Shown: positions 43,050 to 53,431 of the stretch, piece by piece
Numbering within the stretch: position 1 is the first letter of the stretch
How the letters are laid out: each line of letters starts with the position of its first letter
Origin: Bacillota bacterium
GTDB taxonomy: Bacteria; Bacillota; Clostridia; Acetivibrionales; DUMC01
Assembly (NCBI GenBank): GCA_013314855.1
Contig: JABUEW010000005.1
Coordinates: 1 to 59,196, forward strand
DNA: 59,196 nucleotides
Reading direction: 5' to 3'
Notes under the pieces: generated by a model
The model's input: the letters and a program-made list of their open reading frames with translations, nothing else
What the model was told of the DNA's origin: nothing
The model's database searches: none
Program-made: the position numbers and the translations under genes

Positions 43050-44441
43050 TCACACTTCCACGGGATATTGGTTATTAAAACATCCGGTGCACAAACCACA
43101 TTTCACACCTACCGGTGTTTTAAGCAACCCTTCAAGGCTTAAGTAACCCAGGCTGTCAGCACCTATCATTTCCCTGATTTCCTCCACGGAGCAGGACGAC
43201 GCAACAAGTTGTTTCTTTGACGGAGTGTCTATGCCCAAATAACACGGATACCTTACCGGAGGAGAACTCACTCTCATATGGACTTTCTTAGCTCCCGCAT
43301 TTTTAAGCATTTGAACTATTCTCCTTGTAGTAGTCCCCCTCACAATGGAGTCATCTACCATAACAATACTTTTCCCTTCCACAGCTTTTTTTATAGCATT
43401 AAATTTTATTGATACACCCATTTCCCGCTGTTTCTGAGCTGGTTGTATAAAAGTTCTTCCAACATATCTGTTTTTCAAAAGCCCTTGCCCATAAGGAATA
43501 CCTGACTGGATTGAAAAACCTAAGGCTGCAGTCAATCCTGAATCAGGCGCACCTATTACTAAATCCGCTTCTGCCGGATGTTCTATTGCAAGCTGCTTTC
43601 CTGCTTCAATCCTTGCCCGGTAAACACTTGCCCCATCAATTATACTGTCCGGCCTTGCAAAATAAACGTATTCAAAAATACACAATCCTGTCCTTTCCGG
43701 AGCTTTCATCCGGATAGATTCAATGCCGTTATTTCCTATTAATACAACCTCTCCCGGGTTTATGTCCCGTATAAATTCAGCACCAACCGCATCCAGTGCA
43801 CAGGATTCGGATGCTATCACGTGTGAGTTTTGTAACCTTCCTAAACATAAGGGCCTGATTCCATATGGATCCCTTATTCCAATAAGCCCCTCGCCAGTAA
43901 GTATTGCTAGTGAATACGCTCCCTTTACTTCCCTCATCACTTTCTCTATTGCCTCTTCAATAGTCCCACTTTCAATGCTGTACATAGAAATTAGGCTTGC
44001 AATAATCTCTGAATCACACGTTGTGTGAAATATGGCACCTTTTTCTTCAAGTTCTTTTCTCAACTGCAATGTATTTAATAGGTTGCCGTTATGTGAAAGT
44101 GCCATCTGTCCACTTATATACTTTATAACCAGTGGTTGCACATTTTCTTTTATACTGGCTCCTGTAGTAGAGTACCGCACATGTCCTACCGCTGAGTTAC
44201 CTTTGAGGCCATTTAATACTGTATCATTGAAAACCTCCGGCACAAGCCCCATATCTTTATAGTAAATTATTTCTCCATTGCGATTAACTGCAATCCCGGC
44301 ACTTTCCTGTCCACGGTGTTGAAGAGCATAAAGTGCATAATAGGTAAGCCTGGCAGTATCATGGCCATCTCTGCTGTATATACCAAATACTCCACATTCT
44401 TCTTTTAATTTATCCATTAAAACAACTTTTTTACCAGTCAT
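43050..44441 (-). CDS. purF: Amidophosphoribosyltransferase
   Basis: First committed step of purine synthesis: PRPP plus glutamine to phosphoribosylamine. 463 residues. A short propeptide ending KLKEE is cut before the Ntn nucleophile Cys in CGVFGIYS (residue 16). ALQHRGQESAGIAV and SHNGNL belong to the glutaminase domain; MVDDSIVRGTTTRRIV is the PRPP loop. The C-terminal CGLCTGCF, with earlier Cys, fits the Bacillus-type [4Fe-4S] enzyme. The promoter is at 44542-44569; no purine riboswitch is seen in the ~95-nt leader. It leads gatCAB, an unusual operon partner. Confidence 0.95.
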   Translation of the reverse strand: MTGKKVVLMDKLKEECGVFGIYSRDGHDTARLTYYALYALQHRGQESAGIAVNRNGEIIYYKDMGLVPEVFNDTVLNGLKGNSAVGHVRYSTTGASIKENVQPLVIKYISGQMALSHNGNLLNTLQLRKELEEKGAIFHTTCDSEIIASLISMYSIESGTIEEAIEKVMREVKGAYSLAILTGEGLIGIRDPYGIRPLCLGRLQNSHVIASESCALDAVGAEFIRDINPGEVVLIGNNGIESIRMKAPERTGLCIFEYVYFARPDSIIDGASVYRARIEAGKQLAIEHPAEADLVIGAPDSGLTAALGFSIQSGIPYGQGLLKNRYVGRTFIQPAQKQREMGVSIKFNAIKKAVEGKSIVMVDDSIVRGTTTRRIVQMLKNAGAKKVHMRVSSPPVRYPCYLGIDTPSKKQLVASSCSVEEIREMIGADSLGYLSLEGLLKTPVGVKCGLCTGCFNNQYPVEV

Positions 44442-44541
44442 TTTTTCCCTTCTTAAGTTTAGTTTCTCTTTTGGTACTGCTATCCTGATTCTTGCAGAAT
44501 TTTAGCTTAATTTTCTCTTTCCTACCCTTTTTTACTAATAC

Positions 44542-44569
44542 ATTATACTATAGCATGGTGTATTGTCAA
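44542..44569 (-). promoter_or_regulatory. Sigma-A promoter of the purF-gatCAB operon
   Basis: Minus strand: perfect TTGACA (44569-44564), 16-base spacer, perfect TATAAT (44547-44542), ~100 bases before the purF ATG. Confidence 0.8.
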
Positions 44570-44717
44570 AATTAATAATTGTGATACTATAAATAAGCTA
44601 AACTTATAAATAAGCAAACTGTAATCTACCATGCTACTTTTACATCTACTTACTTATAATATCATAATGTCCTAATTTAGCAATACATTTTCAAATAAGC
44701 GCATTTTCAAATTCCTA

Positions 44718-44746
44718 TTGCAAAGCAGATTATAAAACAGTATAAT
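44718..44746 (+). promoter_or_regulatory. Sigma-A promoter of the ANTAR regulator gene
   Basis: TTGCAA (44718-44723), 17-base spacer, TATAAT (44741-44746), 54 bases before the start codon. Confidence 0.75.
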
Positions 44747-44799
44747 AAATTGAAAATTATTTTATATTCAAGCTATTGGCATATTAAAGGAAATTTTAT

Positions 44800-45381
44800 A
44801 TGGTTGGAATTAGAATATGTCTTGCTCTTGGTCAAATTGAAGAGATGAAAAAAATTAAATCTTTTTTAGTACATTATGGGTTTACTGTCATAGATGAATC
44901 TACTGATGGGGCATCAGCCATAAGGCGTATAAGAACCCTTCGCCCTGACTTAATTATTGCAGATAGTGACCTTCCGGGAATAAACGGTGTTCGGATTGCA
45001 GAAATCGCGGAAGAAGATGGTATTGCCCCGGTTATCGTAATAACTAACTCAGATAAAGACAGTCTATGGATCGATGTTGAACATCCTAAGGGCATTGCGT
45101 TTCTTCAACGCCCAATCACTAAATCCGCATTGCTGCAAACTATTCAGCTATCCTTGATAAGCTACCATAAAATAATGAGCCTTAAAGAAGAAATAAAAAA
45201 ACTAAAGGAAACATTAGAAGACAGAAAGCTTATCGAGAAGGCTAAGGGTATTATAATGGAAAAAAATAACCTGTCGGAAAGCGAAGCCTACAGGTTGTTA
45301 CAAAAACAGAGTATGGATAGAGGTATACCCTTGCGTGAATTAGCAAGAGCAATCATTCTAGCTCATCAAATAGATAATTAG
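44800..45381 (+). CDS. ANTAR-domain response regulator (RNA-binding antiterminator)
   Basis: 193 residues. The N-terminal receiver has the phospho-acceptor position Asp55 in IIADSDLPG, but the conserved Lys is replaced (FLQRPIT), so signalling may differ from standard receivers. A coiled-coil linker (LKEEIKKLKETLEDRKLIEK) leads to the ANTAR domain (AKGIIMEKNNLSESEAYRLL, then RGIPLRELARAII). ANTAR proteins bind dual-hexaloop RNA and prevent termination; a fitting site precedes glnA in this window (35738-35798). Ribosome site AAAGGAA before ATG 44800. No partner kinase is adjacent. Confidence 0.92.
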   Translation: MVGIRICLALGQIEEMKKIKSFLVHYGFTVIDESTDGASAIRRIRTLRPDLIIADSDLPGINGVRIAEIAEEDGIAPVIVITNSDKDSLWIDVEHPKGIAFLQRPITKSALLQTIQLSLISYHKIMSLKEEIKKLKETLEDRKLIEKAKGIIMEKNNLSESEAYRLLQKQSMDRGIPLRELARAIILAHQIDN

Positions 45382-45394
45382 ACTTACAGTTTCT

Positions 45395-46174
45395 TTATTT
45401 ATCGAGAATTTTTATGTCTGGTATGGATGGCATCCTGATTTTATGCTTGCTAATAATCCTTCGTCTTTTCACCTCTTCAACAATTCTTTCATCACCAGTT
45501 CCCGTAAGAAGAACTTCGTCCAGTTGTTTATATGTGAAGCCCAATTCACCCTCATCAGTCTGACCAGCCCATAAACCAGCAGTTGGAGGCTTACGTATTA
45601 TTTCATCAGGTATGCCAAGATGCTTTGCCAGTTCCCACACCTGGGTTTTGACAAGTCCACCTAAAGGCAGTATATCAACCCCTCCATCCCCATACTTTGT
45701 GAAATAACCAATTTCCAGCTCACTCCTGTTGCCTGTTCCCACAACAAGATAATTATAGAGGTTAGCATAATAGTATAGCGTAATCATTCTAAGCCTGGGT
45801 TTTATATTGCTTGATGCAAGCTTCTCTGCGTCGCCTGTAGGCCGGGATTCTCCCCCAGGCATTTTGGATTCCTCACCTGTTCTGATTGTAGTCAACGCTT
45901 CCATCATACAATCATAAACCTTCTCAAGGCTAATTTCTTTATAGTTGAGTTTAATGTGTTGTGCAATAAGCCTCGCATCAACAGTATCTTGGGGTGCACT
46001 ATAACAGGTCATGTGAAGTCCCAGAACGTTGTCAGGAAAAGCTTTCATGCATAAAGCTGCCACTACTGCAGAATCCACCCCTCCACTTATTCCTAACACA
46101 CAACCTTTAGCACCGGCCTCCTTTACCTGGTTGTATATCCACTTTATAAGCTGTTCCGATAATTTTTTATACAT
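45395..46174 (-). CDS. nadE: NH3-dependent NAD+ synthetase
   Basis: Last step of NAD synthesis, amidating deamido-NAD with ammonia and ATP. 259 residues; the N-terminal glutaminase domain of larger forms is absent. PP-loop GISGGVDSAVVAAL near 29-42; GTGNRSELEIGYFTKYGDGG near 145-165 (substrate binding); and KPPTAGLWAGQTDEGELG near 195. The start is ATG 46174. It follows carB by 57 bases on the same strand and may be the end of the guaA-carAB run. Confidence 0.93.
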   Translation of the reverse strand: MYKKLSEQLIKWIYNQVKEAGAKGCVLGISGGVDSAVVAALCMKAFPDNVLGLHMTCYSAPQDTVDARLIAQHIKLNYKEISLEKVYDCMMEALTTIRTGEESKMPGGESRPTGDAEKLASSNIKPRLRMITLYYYANLYNYLVVGTGNRSELEIGYFTKYGDGGVDILPLGGLVKTQVWELAKHLGIPDEIIRKPPTAGLWAGQTDEGELGFTYKQLDEVLLTGTGDERIVEEVKRRRIISKHKIRMPSIPDIKILDK

Positions 46175-46231
46175 ACATTATCACTCCATTCTGTTTTATT
46201 TTGATTAAAATAGACTTTATATAGGTTAAAA

Positions 46232-49200
46232 TCAGATGTCATTTAAACAAATCACATCCTGGTTTTTACCTTCCATATGCAATTTAAAAGAGTTAATAAA
46301 AGCTCGCGCCGTGTCCAATGATGTCAAGCATGGTATTGAGTTTTCCACCGCCAACCTCCTTATTTTGAATCCATCCCTTTGAGGAACTCTTCCACGAGTA
46401 GGAGTATTAACTATTATGTTTATTTCTCTTTTCCTTATTGCATCACTAATGTTAGGTCCGGATTGGCTCACCTTATTGATAGCTTCAGCCTTTATTCCAT
46501 TCAAGTTTAAAACCCTGGCAGTACCTTCAGTTGCAAGTATATGGAAGCCTATTTTTTGAAATTCTTCAGCAACGGAAATAGCTTCCTGTTTGTAAATATC
46601 TGCAACTGTAATCAAAACAGTCCCTTTTTCAGGGAAGGCATATCCTGCTGCCGTTAATCCCTTATATAATGCTTCGTACAGGCTTCTGCCAATACCCAAT
46701 ACTTCACCTGTAGACTTCATTTCAGGACCTAAGCTCACTTCAACCATAGGCAGCTTATCAAAAGAGAACACCGGCACTTTTACAGCCACCATACCCTTCG
46801 AAGGATAAAGGCCTGTCATGTAACCCATGTCTCTTAATTTTTCTCCCAGCATTGCCCTGGTTGCCAGCTCAACCATCGGTATTCCCGTTACTTTGCTGAT
46901 ATAGGGCACTGTACGGCTTGAACGGGGATTTACCTCAATTACGTATAGTTTTCCATTATGTTCTATAAACTGTATATTTATAAGGCCTTTTACCTGCAGA
47001 GATATCATGAGCTTTTTAGTCCATTCCACAATTTGCTCTATAATATGATTAGGTATATTTACGGAAGGATATACAGATATGCTGTCACCCGAATGTATTC
47101 CCGCCTTCTCAATATGCTCCATTATTCCTGGAATAAGGATGTCTTCACCGTCACAAATGGCATCTACTTCCACTTCTCTGCCAATAATATATTTGTCAAT
47201 TAATATAGGATGTTCCTGCCTGGTCCTGTTGATTATCTCCATATATTCAATTATATCCTCCATATTATAGGCAATTTCCATTCCCTGTCCTCCAAGTACA
47301 TATGAAGGTCTTACCAGTACCGGATACCCCAACCTTTCAGCAGTATTGACCGCTTCTTCAACGGTAAATACCGTATCTCCCGCAGGCCTTGTTATTCCAA
47401 GCTCACCAAGCAGTGTATCAAATTCTTCCCTGTCCTCAGCCTTGTTAATGTATTCCATCTGAGTGCCCAGAATTTTATAACCTGCTTCATGAACTGCTTT
47501 TGCAAGTTTAATGGCACTCTGGCCTCCAAACTGGACCATTACACCATCAGGCTTTTCTTTATCAAGTATATTCAGTACATATTCCGGTGTCAAGGGCTCA
47601 AAATACAGACGGTCTGAAACATCAAAATCTGTGCTGACAGTTTCGGGATTATTGTTTATTATGACAGCTTCATAACCTAGTTTCTTTAATGCCCAGATGC
47701 AATGAACAGAACAGTAGTCAAATTCAATTCCCTGGCCGATTCTAATAGGTCCTGAACCTATTACCACCACCTTTCCCTTTGTTCCCGGATTTACTTCATT
47801 TTCTTGCCCGTAGGAAGAATAGTAATAGGGACTTACTGCTTCAAACTCCGCAGCACACGTATCCACCACTTTATAGGCAGGTATTACTCCCCACTCTTCT
47901 CTATTTTTACGGATGTCTTTTGTTTTTGCTTTCAAAAACCTGGCAATTGCCTCATCTGAAAAGCCTTTATCTTTGCAAGATTTCAGGGTTTCTCTGTCAA
48001 GCTGCTCAAATGATAATTTTTTCAATTTTTCTTCCAATTCTACTATATTTAAAAATTTATAAAGAAAGAAGGGGTCAATCTGAGTTTTCCGGTTTACTTC
48101 ATCCACCGGAATTCCTCTCCGTAAAGCTTCCGCAACTACAAATAAGCGTTCATGAGTTTTTTCTTCCAACTTTTTGGCTATTTCTTCTTTACTTAAATTT
48201 GACAGGTGTACCATTTCCAGCGAGTCAATACCAAGTTCCAAGGAGTGTACTGCTTTCATCAAGGCCATCTCAAAGGTTGTTCCTATAGCCATCACTTCTC
48301 CTGTAGCCTTCATTCTGGTTCCCAGTGAGGTATCCGCTTTAACAAATTTGTCAAAAGGCCATCTAGGGATTTTTACCACTACATAATCAAGGGCCGGTTC
48401 AAAACAGGCAAAAGTTTTACCTGTTACATTATTTTGTATCTCATCCAGACTATAGCCCAGGGCAATTTTTGTAGCCACTTTTGCGATAGGATACCCTGTA
48501 GCTTTAGAAGCTAGGGCACTTGACCGGCTTACTCTTGGATTTACTTCGATAACATAGTATTTCATACTTTCCGGATCTAGTGCAAACTGTATGTTACATC
48601 CGCCTTCAATTCCAAGTGCACTGATAATCTTGATAGAAGCCGTCCTTAGCATTTGGTATTCCCTATCCCGTAGGGTCAGCGAAGGTGCCACAACAATACT
48701 GTCTCCTGTGTGTATACCTACAGGATCAATGTTTTCCATGTTGCAAACCGTTATGCAATTGCCTTTACTGTCGCGGATAACCTCATATTCTATCTCCTTC
48801 CATCCTGCCACGGATTTTTCTATTAAAACCTGATTAACCCGGCTTGACCTGATTCCATCAGCAGCAATTCTTTCTAGTTCCTCTGCATTTTTTGCAATAC
48901 CTCCCCCGGTCCCACCCAAGGTGTAGGCAGGACGTACAATAACCGGGTATCCTGCCTCGTCAGCAAATTCAAGGGCTTTTTCCACATTACTGGCAACAAC
49001 ACTTTGTATAACAGGTTCCCCTATTTCTTCCATGGTTTTTTTGAACATTTCTCTGTCTTCAGCCTTTCTGATTGAATCAGCTAAAGTCCCAAGTAGTTTT
49101 ACATTTTGCTCGTCAAGAAACCCGCTTTCTGCAAGCTCCATTGCCAAATTCAGTCCCGTTTGCCCTCCAAGGGTAGGAAGTATGCTGTCTGGTTTTTCCT

Positions 49201-49438
49201 TTATTATAATGTTCTTGATTACCCTTGCTGTTAAAGGCTCTATATACACCCTGTCAGCCATATGCATATCCGTCATTATAGTGGCAGGATTGCTGTTGGC
49301 CAGGATTACACGCACACCTTCCTCTTTTAATGCCCGGCATGCTTGGGTTCCGGCATAGTCAAATTCTGCTGCCTGTCCAATTATTATTGGTCCTGACCCA
49401 ATAACTAATACTGTATTAATATCTTTTTTCTTTGGCAC
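46232..49438 (-). CDS. carB: Carbamoyl-phosphate synthase large subunit
   Basis: 1068 residues. Two homologous ATP-grasp halves ([20 protein letters not shown] at the start, [20 protein letters not shown] near 560), an oligomerisation domain between them, and a C-terminal MGS-like allosteric domain ([20 protein letters not shown]). Makes carbamoyl phosphate from bicarbonate, 2 ATP and ammonia supplied by CarA, for pyrimidines and arginine. Start GTG 49438 with GGAG 8 bases upstream. Separated from carA by 139 bases holding a small palindrome. Confidence 0.96.
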   Translation of the reverse strand: MPKKKDINTVLVIGSGPIIIGQAAEFDYAGTQACRALKEEGVRVILANSNPATIMTDMHMADRVYIEPLTARVIKNIIIKEKPDSILPTLGGQTGLNLAMELAESGFLDEQNVKLLGTLADSIRKAEDREMFKKTMEEIGEPVIQSVVASNVEKALEFADEAGYPVIVRPAYTLGGTGGGIAKNAEELERIAADGIRSSRVNQVLIEKSVAGWKEIEYEVIRDSKGNCITVCNMENIDPVGIHTGDSIVVAPSLTLRDREYQMLRTASIKIISALGIEGGCNIQFALDPESMKYYVIEVNPRVSRSSALASKATGYPIAKVATKIALGYSLDEIQNNVTGKTFACFEPALDYVVVKIPRWPFDKFVKADTSLGTRMKATGEVMAIGTTFEMALMKAVHSLELGIDSLEMVHLSNLSKEEIAKKLEEKTHERLFVVAEALRRGIPVDEVNRKTQIDPFFLYKFLNIVELEEKLKKLSFEQLDRETLKSCKDKGFSDEAIARFLKAKTKDIRKNREEWGVIPAYKVVDTCAAEFEAVSPYYYSSYGQENEVNPGTKGKVVVIGSGPIRIGQGIEFDYCSVHCIWALKKLGYEAVIINNNPETVSTDFDVSDRLYFEPLTPEYVLNILDKEKPDGVMVQFGGQSAIKLAKAVHEAGYKILGTQMEYINKAEDREEFDTLLGELGITRPAGDTVFTVEEAVNTAERLGYPVLVRPSYVLGGQGMEIAYNMEDIIEYMEIINRTRQEHPILIDKYIIGREVEVDAICDGEDILIPGIMEHIEKAGIHSGDSISVYPSVNIPNHIIEQIVEWTKKLMISLQVKGLINIQFIEHNGKLYVIEVNPRSSRTVPYISKVTGIPMVELATRAMLGEKLRDMGYMTGLYPSKGMVAVKVPVFSFDKLPMVEVSLGPEMKSTGEVLGIGRSLYEALYKGLTAAGYAFPEKGTVLITVADIYKQEAISVAEEFQKIGFHILATEGTARVLNLNGIKAEAINKVSQSGPNISDAIRKREINIIVNTPTRGRVPQRDGFKIRRLAVENSIPCLTSLDTARAFINSFKLHMEGKNQDVICLNDI

Positions 49439-49489
49439 GTATAATCTCCTCTCTACTTAATTAACTATTCCCGTTATTTAACGACACCA

Positions 49490-49501
49490 GCACTATAGTG
49501 C
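49490..49501. repeat. Short palindrome between carA and carB
   Basis: GCACTATAGTGC, a perfect 12-base palindrome with imperfect flanks. It resembles the CTGCACTAAAGTGCAG hairpins elsewhere in the window. It could be an intercistronic processing or attenuation site. Confidence 0.5.
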
Positions 49502-49577
49502 GGCGATTATATTAAGGCGGTTTATTTTTAAAGCAATAAAACTTACCGGCTGAAAGCCTCTAGTTTACTACAATTAT

Positions 49578-50633
49578 TTAACCACCTACCAACTTCAAGA
49601 ATTCATCGAAAAGAAAATTTGTATCGTTAGGACCCGGGCAGGCTTCCGGGTGGAACTGAACGCTGAAAACCGGCCTACTTTTATACTTCATCCCTTCGAT
49701 TGTGCCATCATTAAGATTTCGATGAGTTATTTCAATCTTTTTAGTGTCAACGGACCCATCCTTTACCGTATAGCCATGATTTTGGGATGTAATATATGTG
49801 CGCCCACTTGTTAAATCCTTTACAGGATGGTTGCAGCCTCTGTGGCCATATTTCAATTTCTCCGTATCTGCACCTGATGCCAGTGCCAGCAGCTGGTGCC
49901 CCAAGCAAATTCCAAAAATCGGTTTACAATCTATAAGTTTCTTTATAGTCTCTACCGCTTCCATATTATCTTTCGGGTCACCGGGGCCATTAGTCAGTAC
50001 AATAGCATCAGGTTCGCAGCCAAGAATTTCCTCGGCTCCTGCCCTTGCCGGAAATACCGTTATATGACAGTTTCTGTGCTGAAGAGATACGAGAATGTTT
50101 TTCTTGACTCCAAAGTCCATTACTGCTATGTGATATCCTTCTCCTGGAATTGTATATGCATGTTTTGTAGTAACCTGCTCAACAGGATGTCGGAAGCTGT
50201 AATTCCTGAGCTGAAAAATATCTTCCTCTGTAGGAATATCAGGCGTGAGAAGTCCCACCATGGTCCCCCTGTCTCTTATCTTTTTAGTCAAGGTCCTCGT
50301 ATCGACCCCTTCAACAGCTGCTATGTTATTCTTGCGAAGATACTCTTCTAGAGTTCCCCCTGACATCCAGTTACTAGGTTTTCTACAAGCTTCCCGGACA
50401 ATAAATCCTTTCACTTTGGGCCCTTCAGATTCAACGTCAAGCTCATTTATACCATAATTTCCTATTAGCGGAAAGGTCATTACTACTATCTGTCCACAAT
50501 AGGACGGATCTGTCAAAACCTCCTGGTAGCCAGTCATACCTGTATTAAATACCACTTCGCCGATTACTTTGTTTTCAGCCCCAAAAAAAACTGCATTAAA
50601 TGCAGTTCCATCTTCTAATATTAAAAATCCCAC
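49578..50633 (-). CDS. carA: Carbamoyl-phosphate synthase small subunit
   Basis: Glutaminase subunit for CarB, 351 residues. The N-terminal CPSase_sm domain has FNTGMTGYQEVLTDPSY. The class I amidotransferase triad is Cys in FGICLGHQLLALA near 235, with His and Glu in VQFHPEACPGPND near 325. Start GTG 50633 with GGAGAAAATTAA upstream. 93 bases after guaA, same strand. Confidence 0.96.
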   Translation of the reverse strand: MGFLILEDGTAFNAVFFGAENKVIGEVVFNTGMTGYQEVLTDPSYCGQIVVMTFPLIGNYGINELDVESEGPKVKGFIVREACRKPSNWMSGGTLEEYLRKNNIAAVEGVDTRTLTKKIRDRGTMVGLLTPDIPTEEDIFQLRNYSFRHPVEQVTTKHAYTIPGEGYHIAVMDFGVKKNILVSLQHRNCHITVFPARAGAEEILGCEPDAIVLTNGPGDPKDNMEAVETIKKLIDCKPIFGICLGHQLLALASGADTEKLKYGHRGCNHPVKDLTSGRTYITSQNHGYTVKDGSVDTKKIEITHRNLNDGTIEGMKYKSRPVFSVQFHPEACPGPNDTNFLFDEFLKLVGG

Positions 50634-50726
50634 TTAATTTTCTCCTTTCTTAACTGTACTATTGTTAGCTTAATAACATATTTCTCAGCAATATACATTT
50701 TCATGCTTTAATACATATCCGGTACT

Positions 50727-52262
50727 TTACTCCCATTCTATAGTAGCGGGAGGTTTGCTTGTTATATCGTATAATACCCTATTTACGTTTTTAATCTCAT
50801 TCACAATTCTGTTGGATACCCTTTCTAATACTTCATATGGAATTTTTGCCCAGTTTGCCGTCATAAAATCCGTAGTGGTAACTGCCCTTAAAGCAACGAC
50901 ATAGTCGTATGTCCTCTCATCCCCCATAACACCTACAGTTTTTATGCCTGTCAGGACAGTAAAATACTGGTTTATGTCACTTGAAAGTCCGGCTTTGGCA
51001 ATTTCTTCTCGGAAAATGTAATCTGATTCTCTCACAATCTCAAGTTTATCCCTGGTTACCTCCCCCATTACCCTTATTGCAAGGCCTGGTCCTGGGAAAG
51101 GCTGTCTTAACACTATCTCATCCGGAATGCCAAGCTCCCTTCCAACCTTTCTGACCTCATCTTTAAAAAGATTTCTTAACGGTTCTATAATTTCTTTAAA
51201 CTCTATATTGGTGGGCAGACCACCCACGTTATGATGGCTTTTTATTACTGCTGCGTCTCCTAAGCCGCTTTCAACAACATCGGGGTATATGGTTCCCTGC
51301 ACCAGGTAATCAACTTTTCCTATCTTTTTAGCTTCTTCTTCAAACACCCGGATAAATTCCTCACCAATTATTTTTCTTTTCATTTCAGGCTCTATAACTC
51401 CTTTAAGTCTGCCAAGAAATCTCTCTCCTGCATCCACCCTTACAAGGTTAATATTGAATTGGTTCCTAAATACCTTTTCAACCTGGTCACCTTCAAATTT
51501 TCTAAGCAGGCCGTTATCCACAAATATACAGATAAGCTGCTCACCTACTGCCTTATGCACCAGCACAGCTGCCACAGATGAATCCACTCCTCCTGAAAGG
51601 GCACAAAGCACCGATTTATTACCTACTTTTTTTCTTATGTCGCTTATTGCACTTTCAACGAAGGATAACATTTTCCAATCGCCCGAGCAGCGGCATATTC
51701 TGAAGAGAAAATTCTCCAGCATGGCTTTACCTGCCGGGGTATGCACGACTTCGGGATGAAACTGCACTCCGTAAAATTTGTTTTTTTCATCTTCCATGGC
51801 TGCCACTGGACAATTTGCCGAACCGGCTATAACTCTGAAGCCCTCCGGCAGCCTGCTTACATAATATGTGTGGCTCATCCAGCAGGTGGTTTTCTCTTCT
51901 ATACCGGAAAAAAGCCGGCTTAATGAATTTAAGTTTATTTCCGTGCTTCCGTATTCCCTTTGTTCGGCCATGGCAACTTCCCCGCCCAGCATAACGCTCA
52001 TAAGCTGCATACCGTAGCATATTCCAAGGATTGGAATGCCCAGTTTAAAAACTTCTGCATTACAAAAAGGAGCCCCTTTATCAGTAACTGATGCAGGGCC
52101 CCCTGTAAAAATAATTCCTTTCGGATTTAAATTTTTAATTTTATCAATTGAAATATTATAAGGAAATATCTCGCAATAAACGTTAGACTCTCTTACTCTT
52201 CTTGCAATTAACTGGTTGTATTGACCTCCAAAATCAAGAATTAACACAAGCTCATTATTCAA
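50727..52262 (-). CDS. guaA: GMP synthase (glutamine-hydrolysing)
   Basis: Aminates XMP to GMP. About 511 residues. N-terminal class I glutaminase with [15 protein letters not shown] (Cys nucleophile near 80) and [16 protein letters not shown]-pyrophosphatase with [18 protein letters not shown] near 225; C-terminal dimerisation domain ending [14 protein letters not shown]. The start is TTG 52262 (LNNELVLIL), with AAAGGGG 8 bases upstream; ATG 52280 is the alternative. Heads the guaA-carA-carB-(nadE) run, all glutamine or ammonia users. No purine aptamer seen upstream. Confidence 0.95.
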   Translation of the reverse strand: MNNELVLILDFGGQYNQLIARRVRESNVYCEIFPYNISIDKIKNLNPKGIIFTGGPASVTDKGAPFCNAEVFKLGIPILGICYGMQLMSVMLGGEVAMAEQREYGSTEINLNSLSRLFSGIEEKTTCWMSHTYYVSRLPEGFRVIAGSANCPVAAMEDEKNKFYGVQFHPEVVHTPAGKAMLENFLFRICRCSGDWKMLSFVESAISDIRKKVGNKSVLCALSGGVDSSVAAVLVHKAVGEQLICIFVDNGLLRKFEGDQVEKVFRNQFNINLVRVDAGERFLGRLKGVIEPEMKRKIIGEEFIRVFEEEAKKIGKVDYLVQGTIYPDVVESGLGDAAVIKSHHNVGGLPTNIEFKEIIEPLRNLFKDEVRKVGRELGIPDEIVLRQPFPGPGLAIRVMGEVTRDKLEIVRESDYIFREEIAKAGLSSDINQYFTVLTGIKTVGVMGDERTYDYVVALRAVTTTDFMTANWAKIPYEVLERVSNRIVNEIKNVNRVLYDITSKPPATIEWE

Positions 52263-52584
52263 GTATAAAACCCCTTTCATTTTCCCATATATTATACTAT
52301 AGGGTAACATAATAGTAAAATCATCAATTGTAATATGGTAGATAAGTATTATTTATATGGGGTTATTCATTACTACATTCAAGTAAATTTACTATCATCA
52401 ATGATATTATTCCTTCCCCTATCTCAATAAATTAGATTTATCTTTAAATAGCTTCAATTCTTATAGAATTTTATAGCTCGTATTATATTTTACATGGTTT
52501 TAAACCTTTTTTCACTGGTAATGCAAGGTAAAGGTTATTGGTAAATCAACATAGTAGTATTAGAATAAAATAATTAATTCGTAA
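52263..52584. other. Gene-free A/T-rich spacer upstream of guaA
   Basis: No coding frame and no recognised RNA. On the minus strand, TATACT-like boxes at about 52290-52296 could serve guaA. Confidence 0.4.
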
Positions 52585-52613
52585 TTACAATATTCATTAA
52601 TTTGTGCTATAAT
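52585..52613 (+). promoter_or_regulatory. Sigma-A promoter of the retropepsin module
   Basis: TTACAA (52585-52590), 17-base spacer, TATAAT (52608-52613), 35 bases before the first gene's ATG. Confidence 0.7.
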
Positions 52614-52647
52614 AAAAACAGGTAATTTAATAAAAGAGGTGTTAGTA

Positions 52648-52905
52648 ATGAAGTGGGAACAGGTAAGAGACAATTATCCTAACACTTGGGTGTTATTTGA
52701 AGCAATAGTTGCTCATTCGGAACAGGGTAAAAGAATCATTGAGGATATGGCTGTACTAAATACTTTCGAGTCAGGAACAGAGGCAATGAGAAAGTACATT
52801 GAACTGCATAAGCAAAATCCTGAAAGAGAGCTATTTATTTTTAGCACCAGTAATAAAGAGCTAGAGATAAAGGAAAAGCTTTGGATGGGGGTTCGTAGAG
52901 CATGA
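52648..52905 (+). CDS. Small conserved-looking protein paired with a retropepsin-like protease
   Basis: 85 residues. MKWEQVRDNYPNTWVLFEAI, then SEQGKRIIEDMAVLNTFESG, then NPERELFIFSTSNKEL. A short alpha/beta protein with no signal peptide and no recognised catalytic motif; family not named. ATG 52648 follows GAGGTG; the ORF extends upstream only by a weak TTG. Its stop overlaps the start of the next gene (ATGA), so the two are translationally coupled and probably interact. Confidence 0.75.
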   Translation: MKWEQVRDNYPNTWVLFEAIVAHSEQGKRIIEDMAVLNTFESGTEAMRKYIELHKQNPERELFIFSTSNKELEIKEKLWMGVRRA

Positions 52906-53285
52906 GCAGGATGCAGATTATTGATGGACTCCCGTTTGTTAATCTTCAAGTAACTTATAAACAAGCTGTTACTATTCTTTCAAAAGTCTTAGTTGATACA
53001 GGTTCGGCCGGAACTATATTGAGCTTTGATAAATTAGCGGAGATAGGTCTCGAGATTGATGAACGTGATACTGTAGAAACCATTAGAGGCGTAGGCGGGA
53101 CCGAACTTGTGATAACTAAAACAGTTGATAGAATACAGATAGGGGATTTGTTTGTAGAAGACTTTACCATAGAAGTTGGCGGGATGAACTATGGGTTTGA
53201 TATCAATGGAATTATTGGTATGGATTTTCTGCTTCAAAATAAAGCTGTTTTAGACATGGAAAATTTAACTATTAAAAAGAAATGA
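52902..53285 (+). CDS. Retropepsin-like aspartic protease, single domain
   Basis: 127 residues, the size of one retroviral protease monomer. The catalytic motif is VLVDTGSAGTILS near 30-43 (DTGS); the flap-like segment GVGGTELVITKTVD follows, and the C-terminal hydrophobic-hydrophobic-Gly motif is IIGMDFLL near 105-112. A homodimer would be needed to supply two Asp. No signal peptide or membrane anchor, so cytosolic. Coupled to the small upstream gene by a 4-base overlap. Targets of bacterial cytosolic retropepsins are mostly unknown. Confidence 0.82.
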   Translation: MSRMQIIDGLPFVNLQVTYKQAVTILSKVLVDTGSAGTILSFDKLAEIGLEIDERDTVETIRGVGGTELVITKTVDRIQIGDLFVEDFTIEVGGMNYGFDINGIIGMDFLLQNKAVLDMENLTIKKK

Positions 53286-53431
53286 AAATTCATTAGCATT
53301 AGGGGATAAGCATCTGATCCCATACCTTTACCGATTGTTAACAAAATCTTTCCATCACACCTATTTTAAGTTGCTTTCCGGGTTAGGTTATTTTATTAGC
53401 TTATGTTATTTCCAGGACTGATTCGATCAGA

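Larger units (their letters stand above)
44442..44799. other. Divergent promoter region between purF and the ANTAR regulator
   Basis: Holds two outward promoters (44542-44569 on minus, 44718-44746 on plus) and otherwise A/T-rich DNA. I looked for a guanine-type aptamer or a PurR-like box in the purF leader and could not find one. Confidence 0.5.

Noticed and set aside
44442-44540. Purine riboswitch or PurR box before purF
   Set aside because: The leader lacks the guanine-aptamer loop sequences and any CGAA-type PurBox pair that I could recognise.
52263-52584. Guanine riboswitch before guaA
   Set aside because: No three-way-junction core or TATA/CCTGA-like loop segments are visible; the region is plain A/T-rich DNA.
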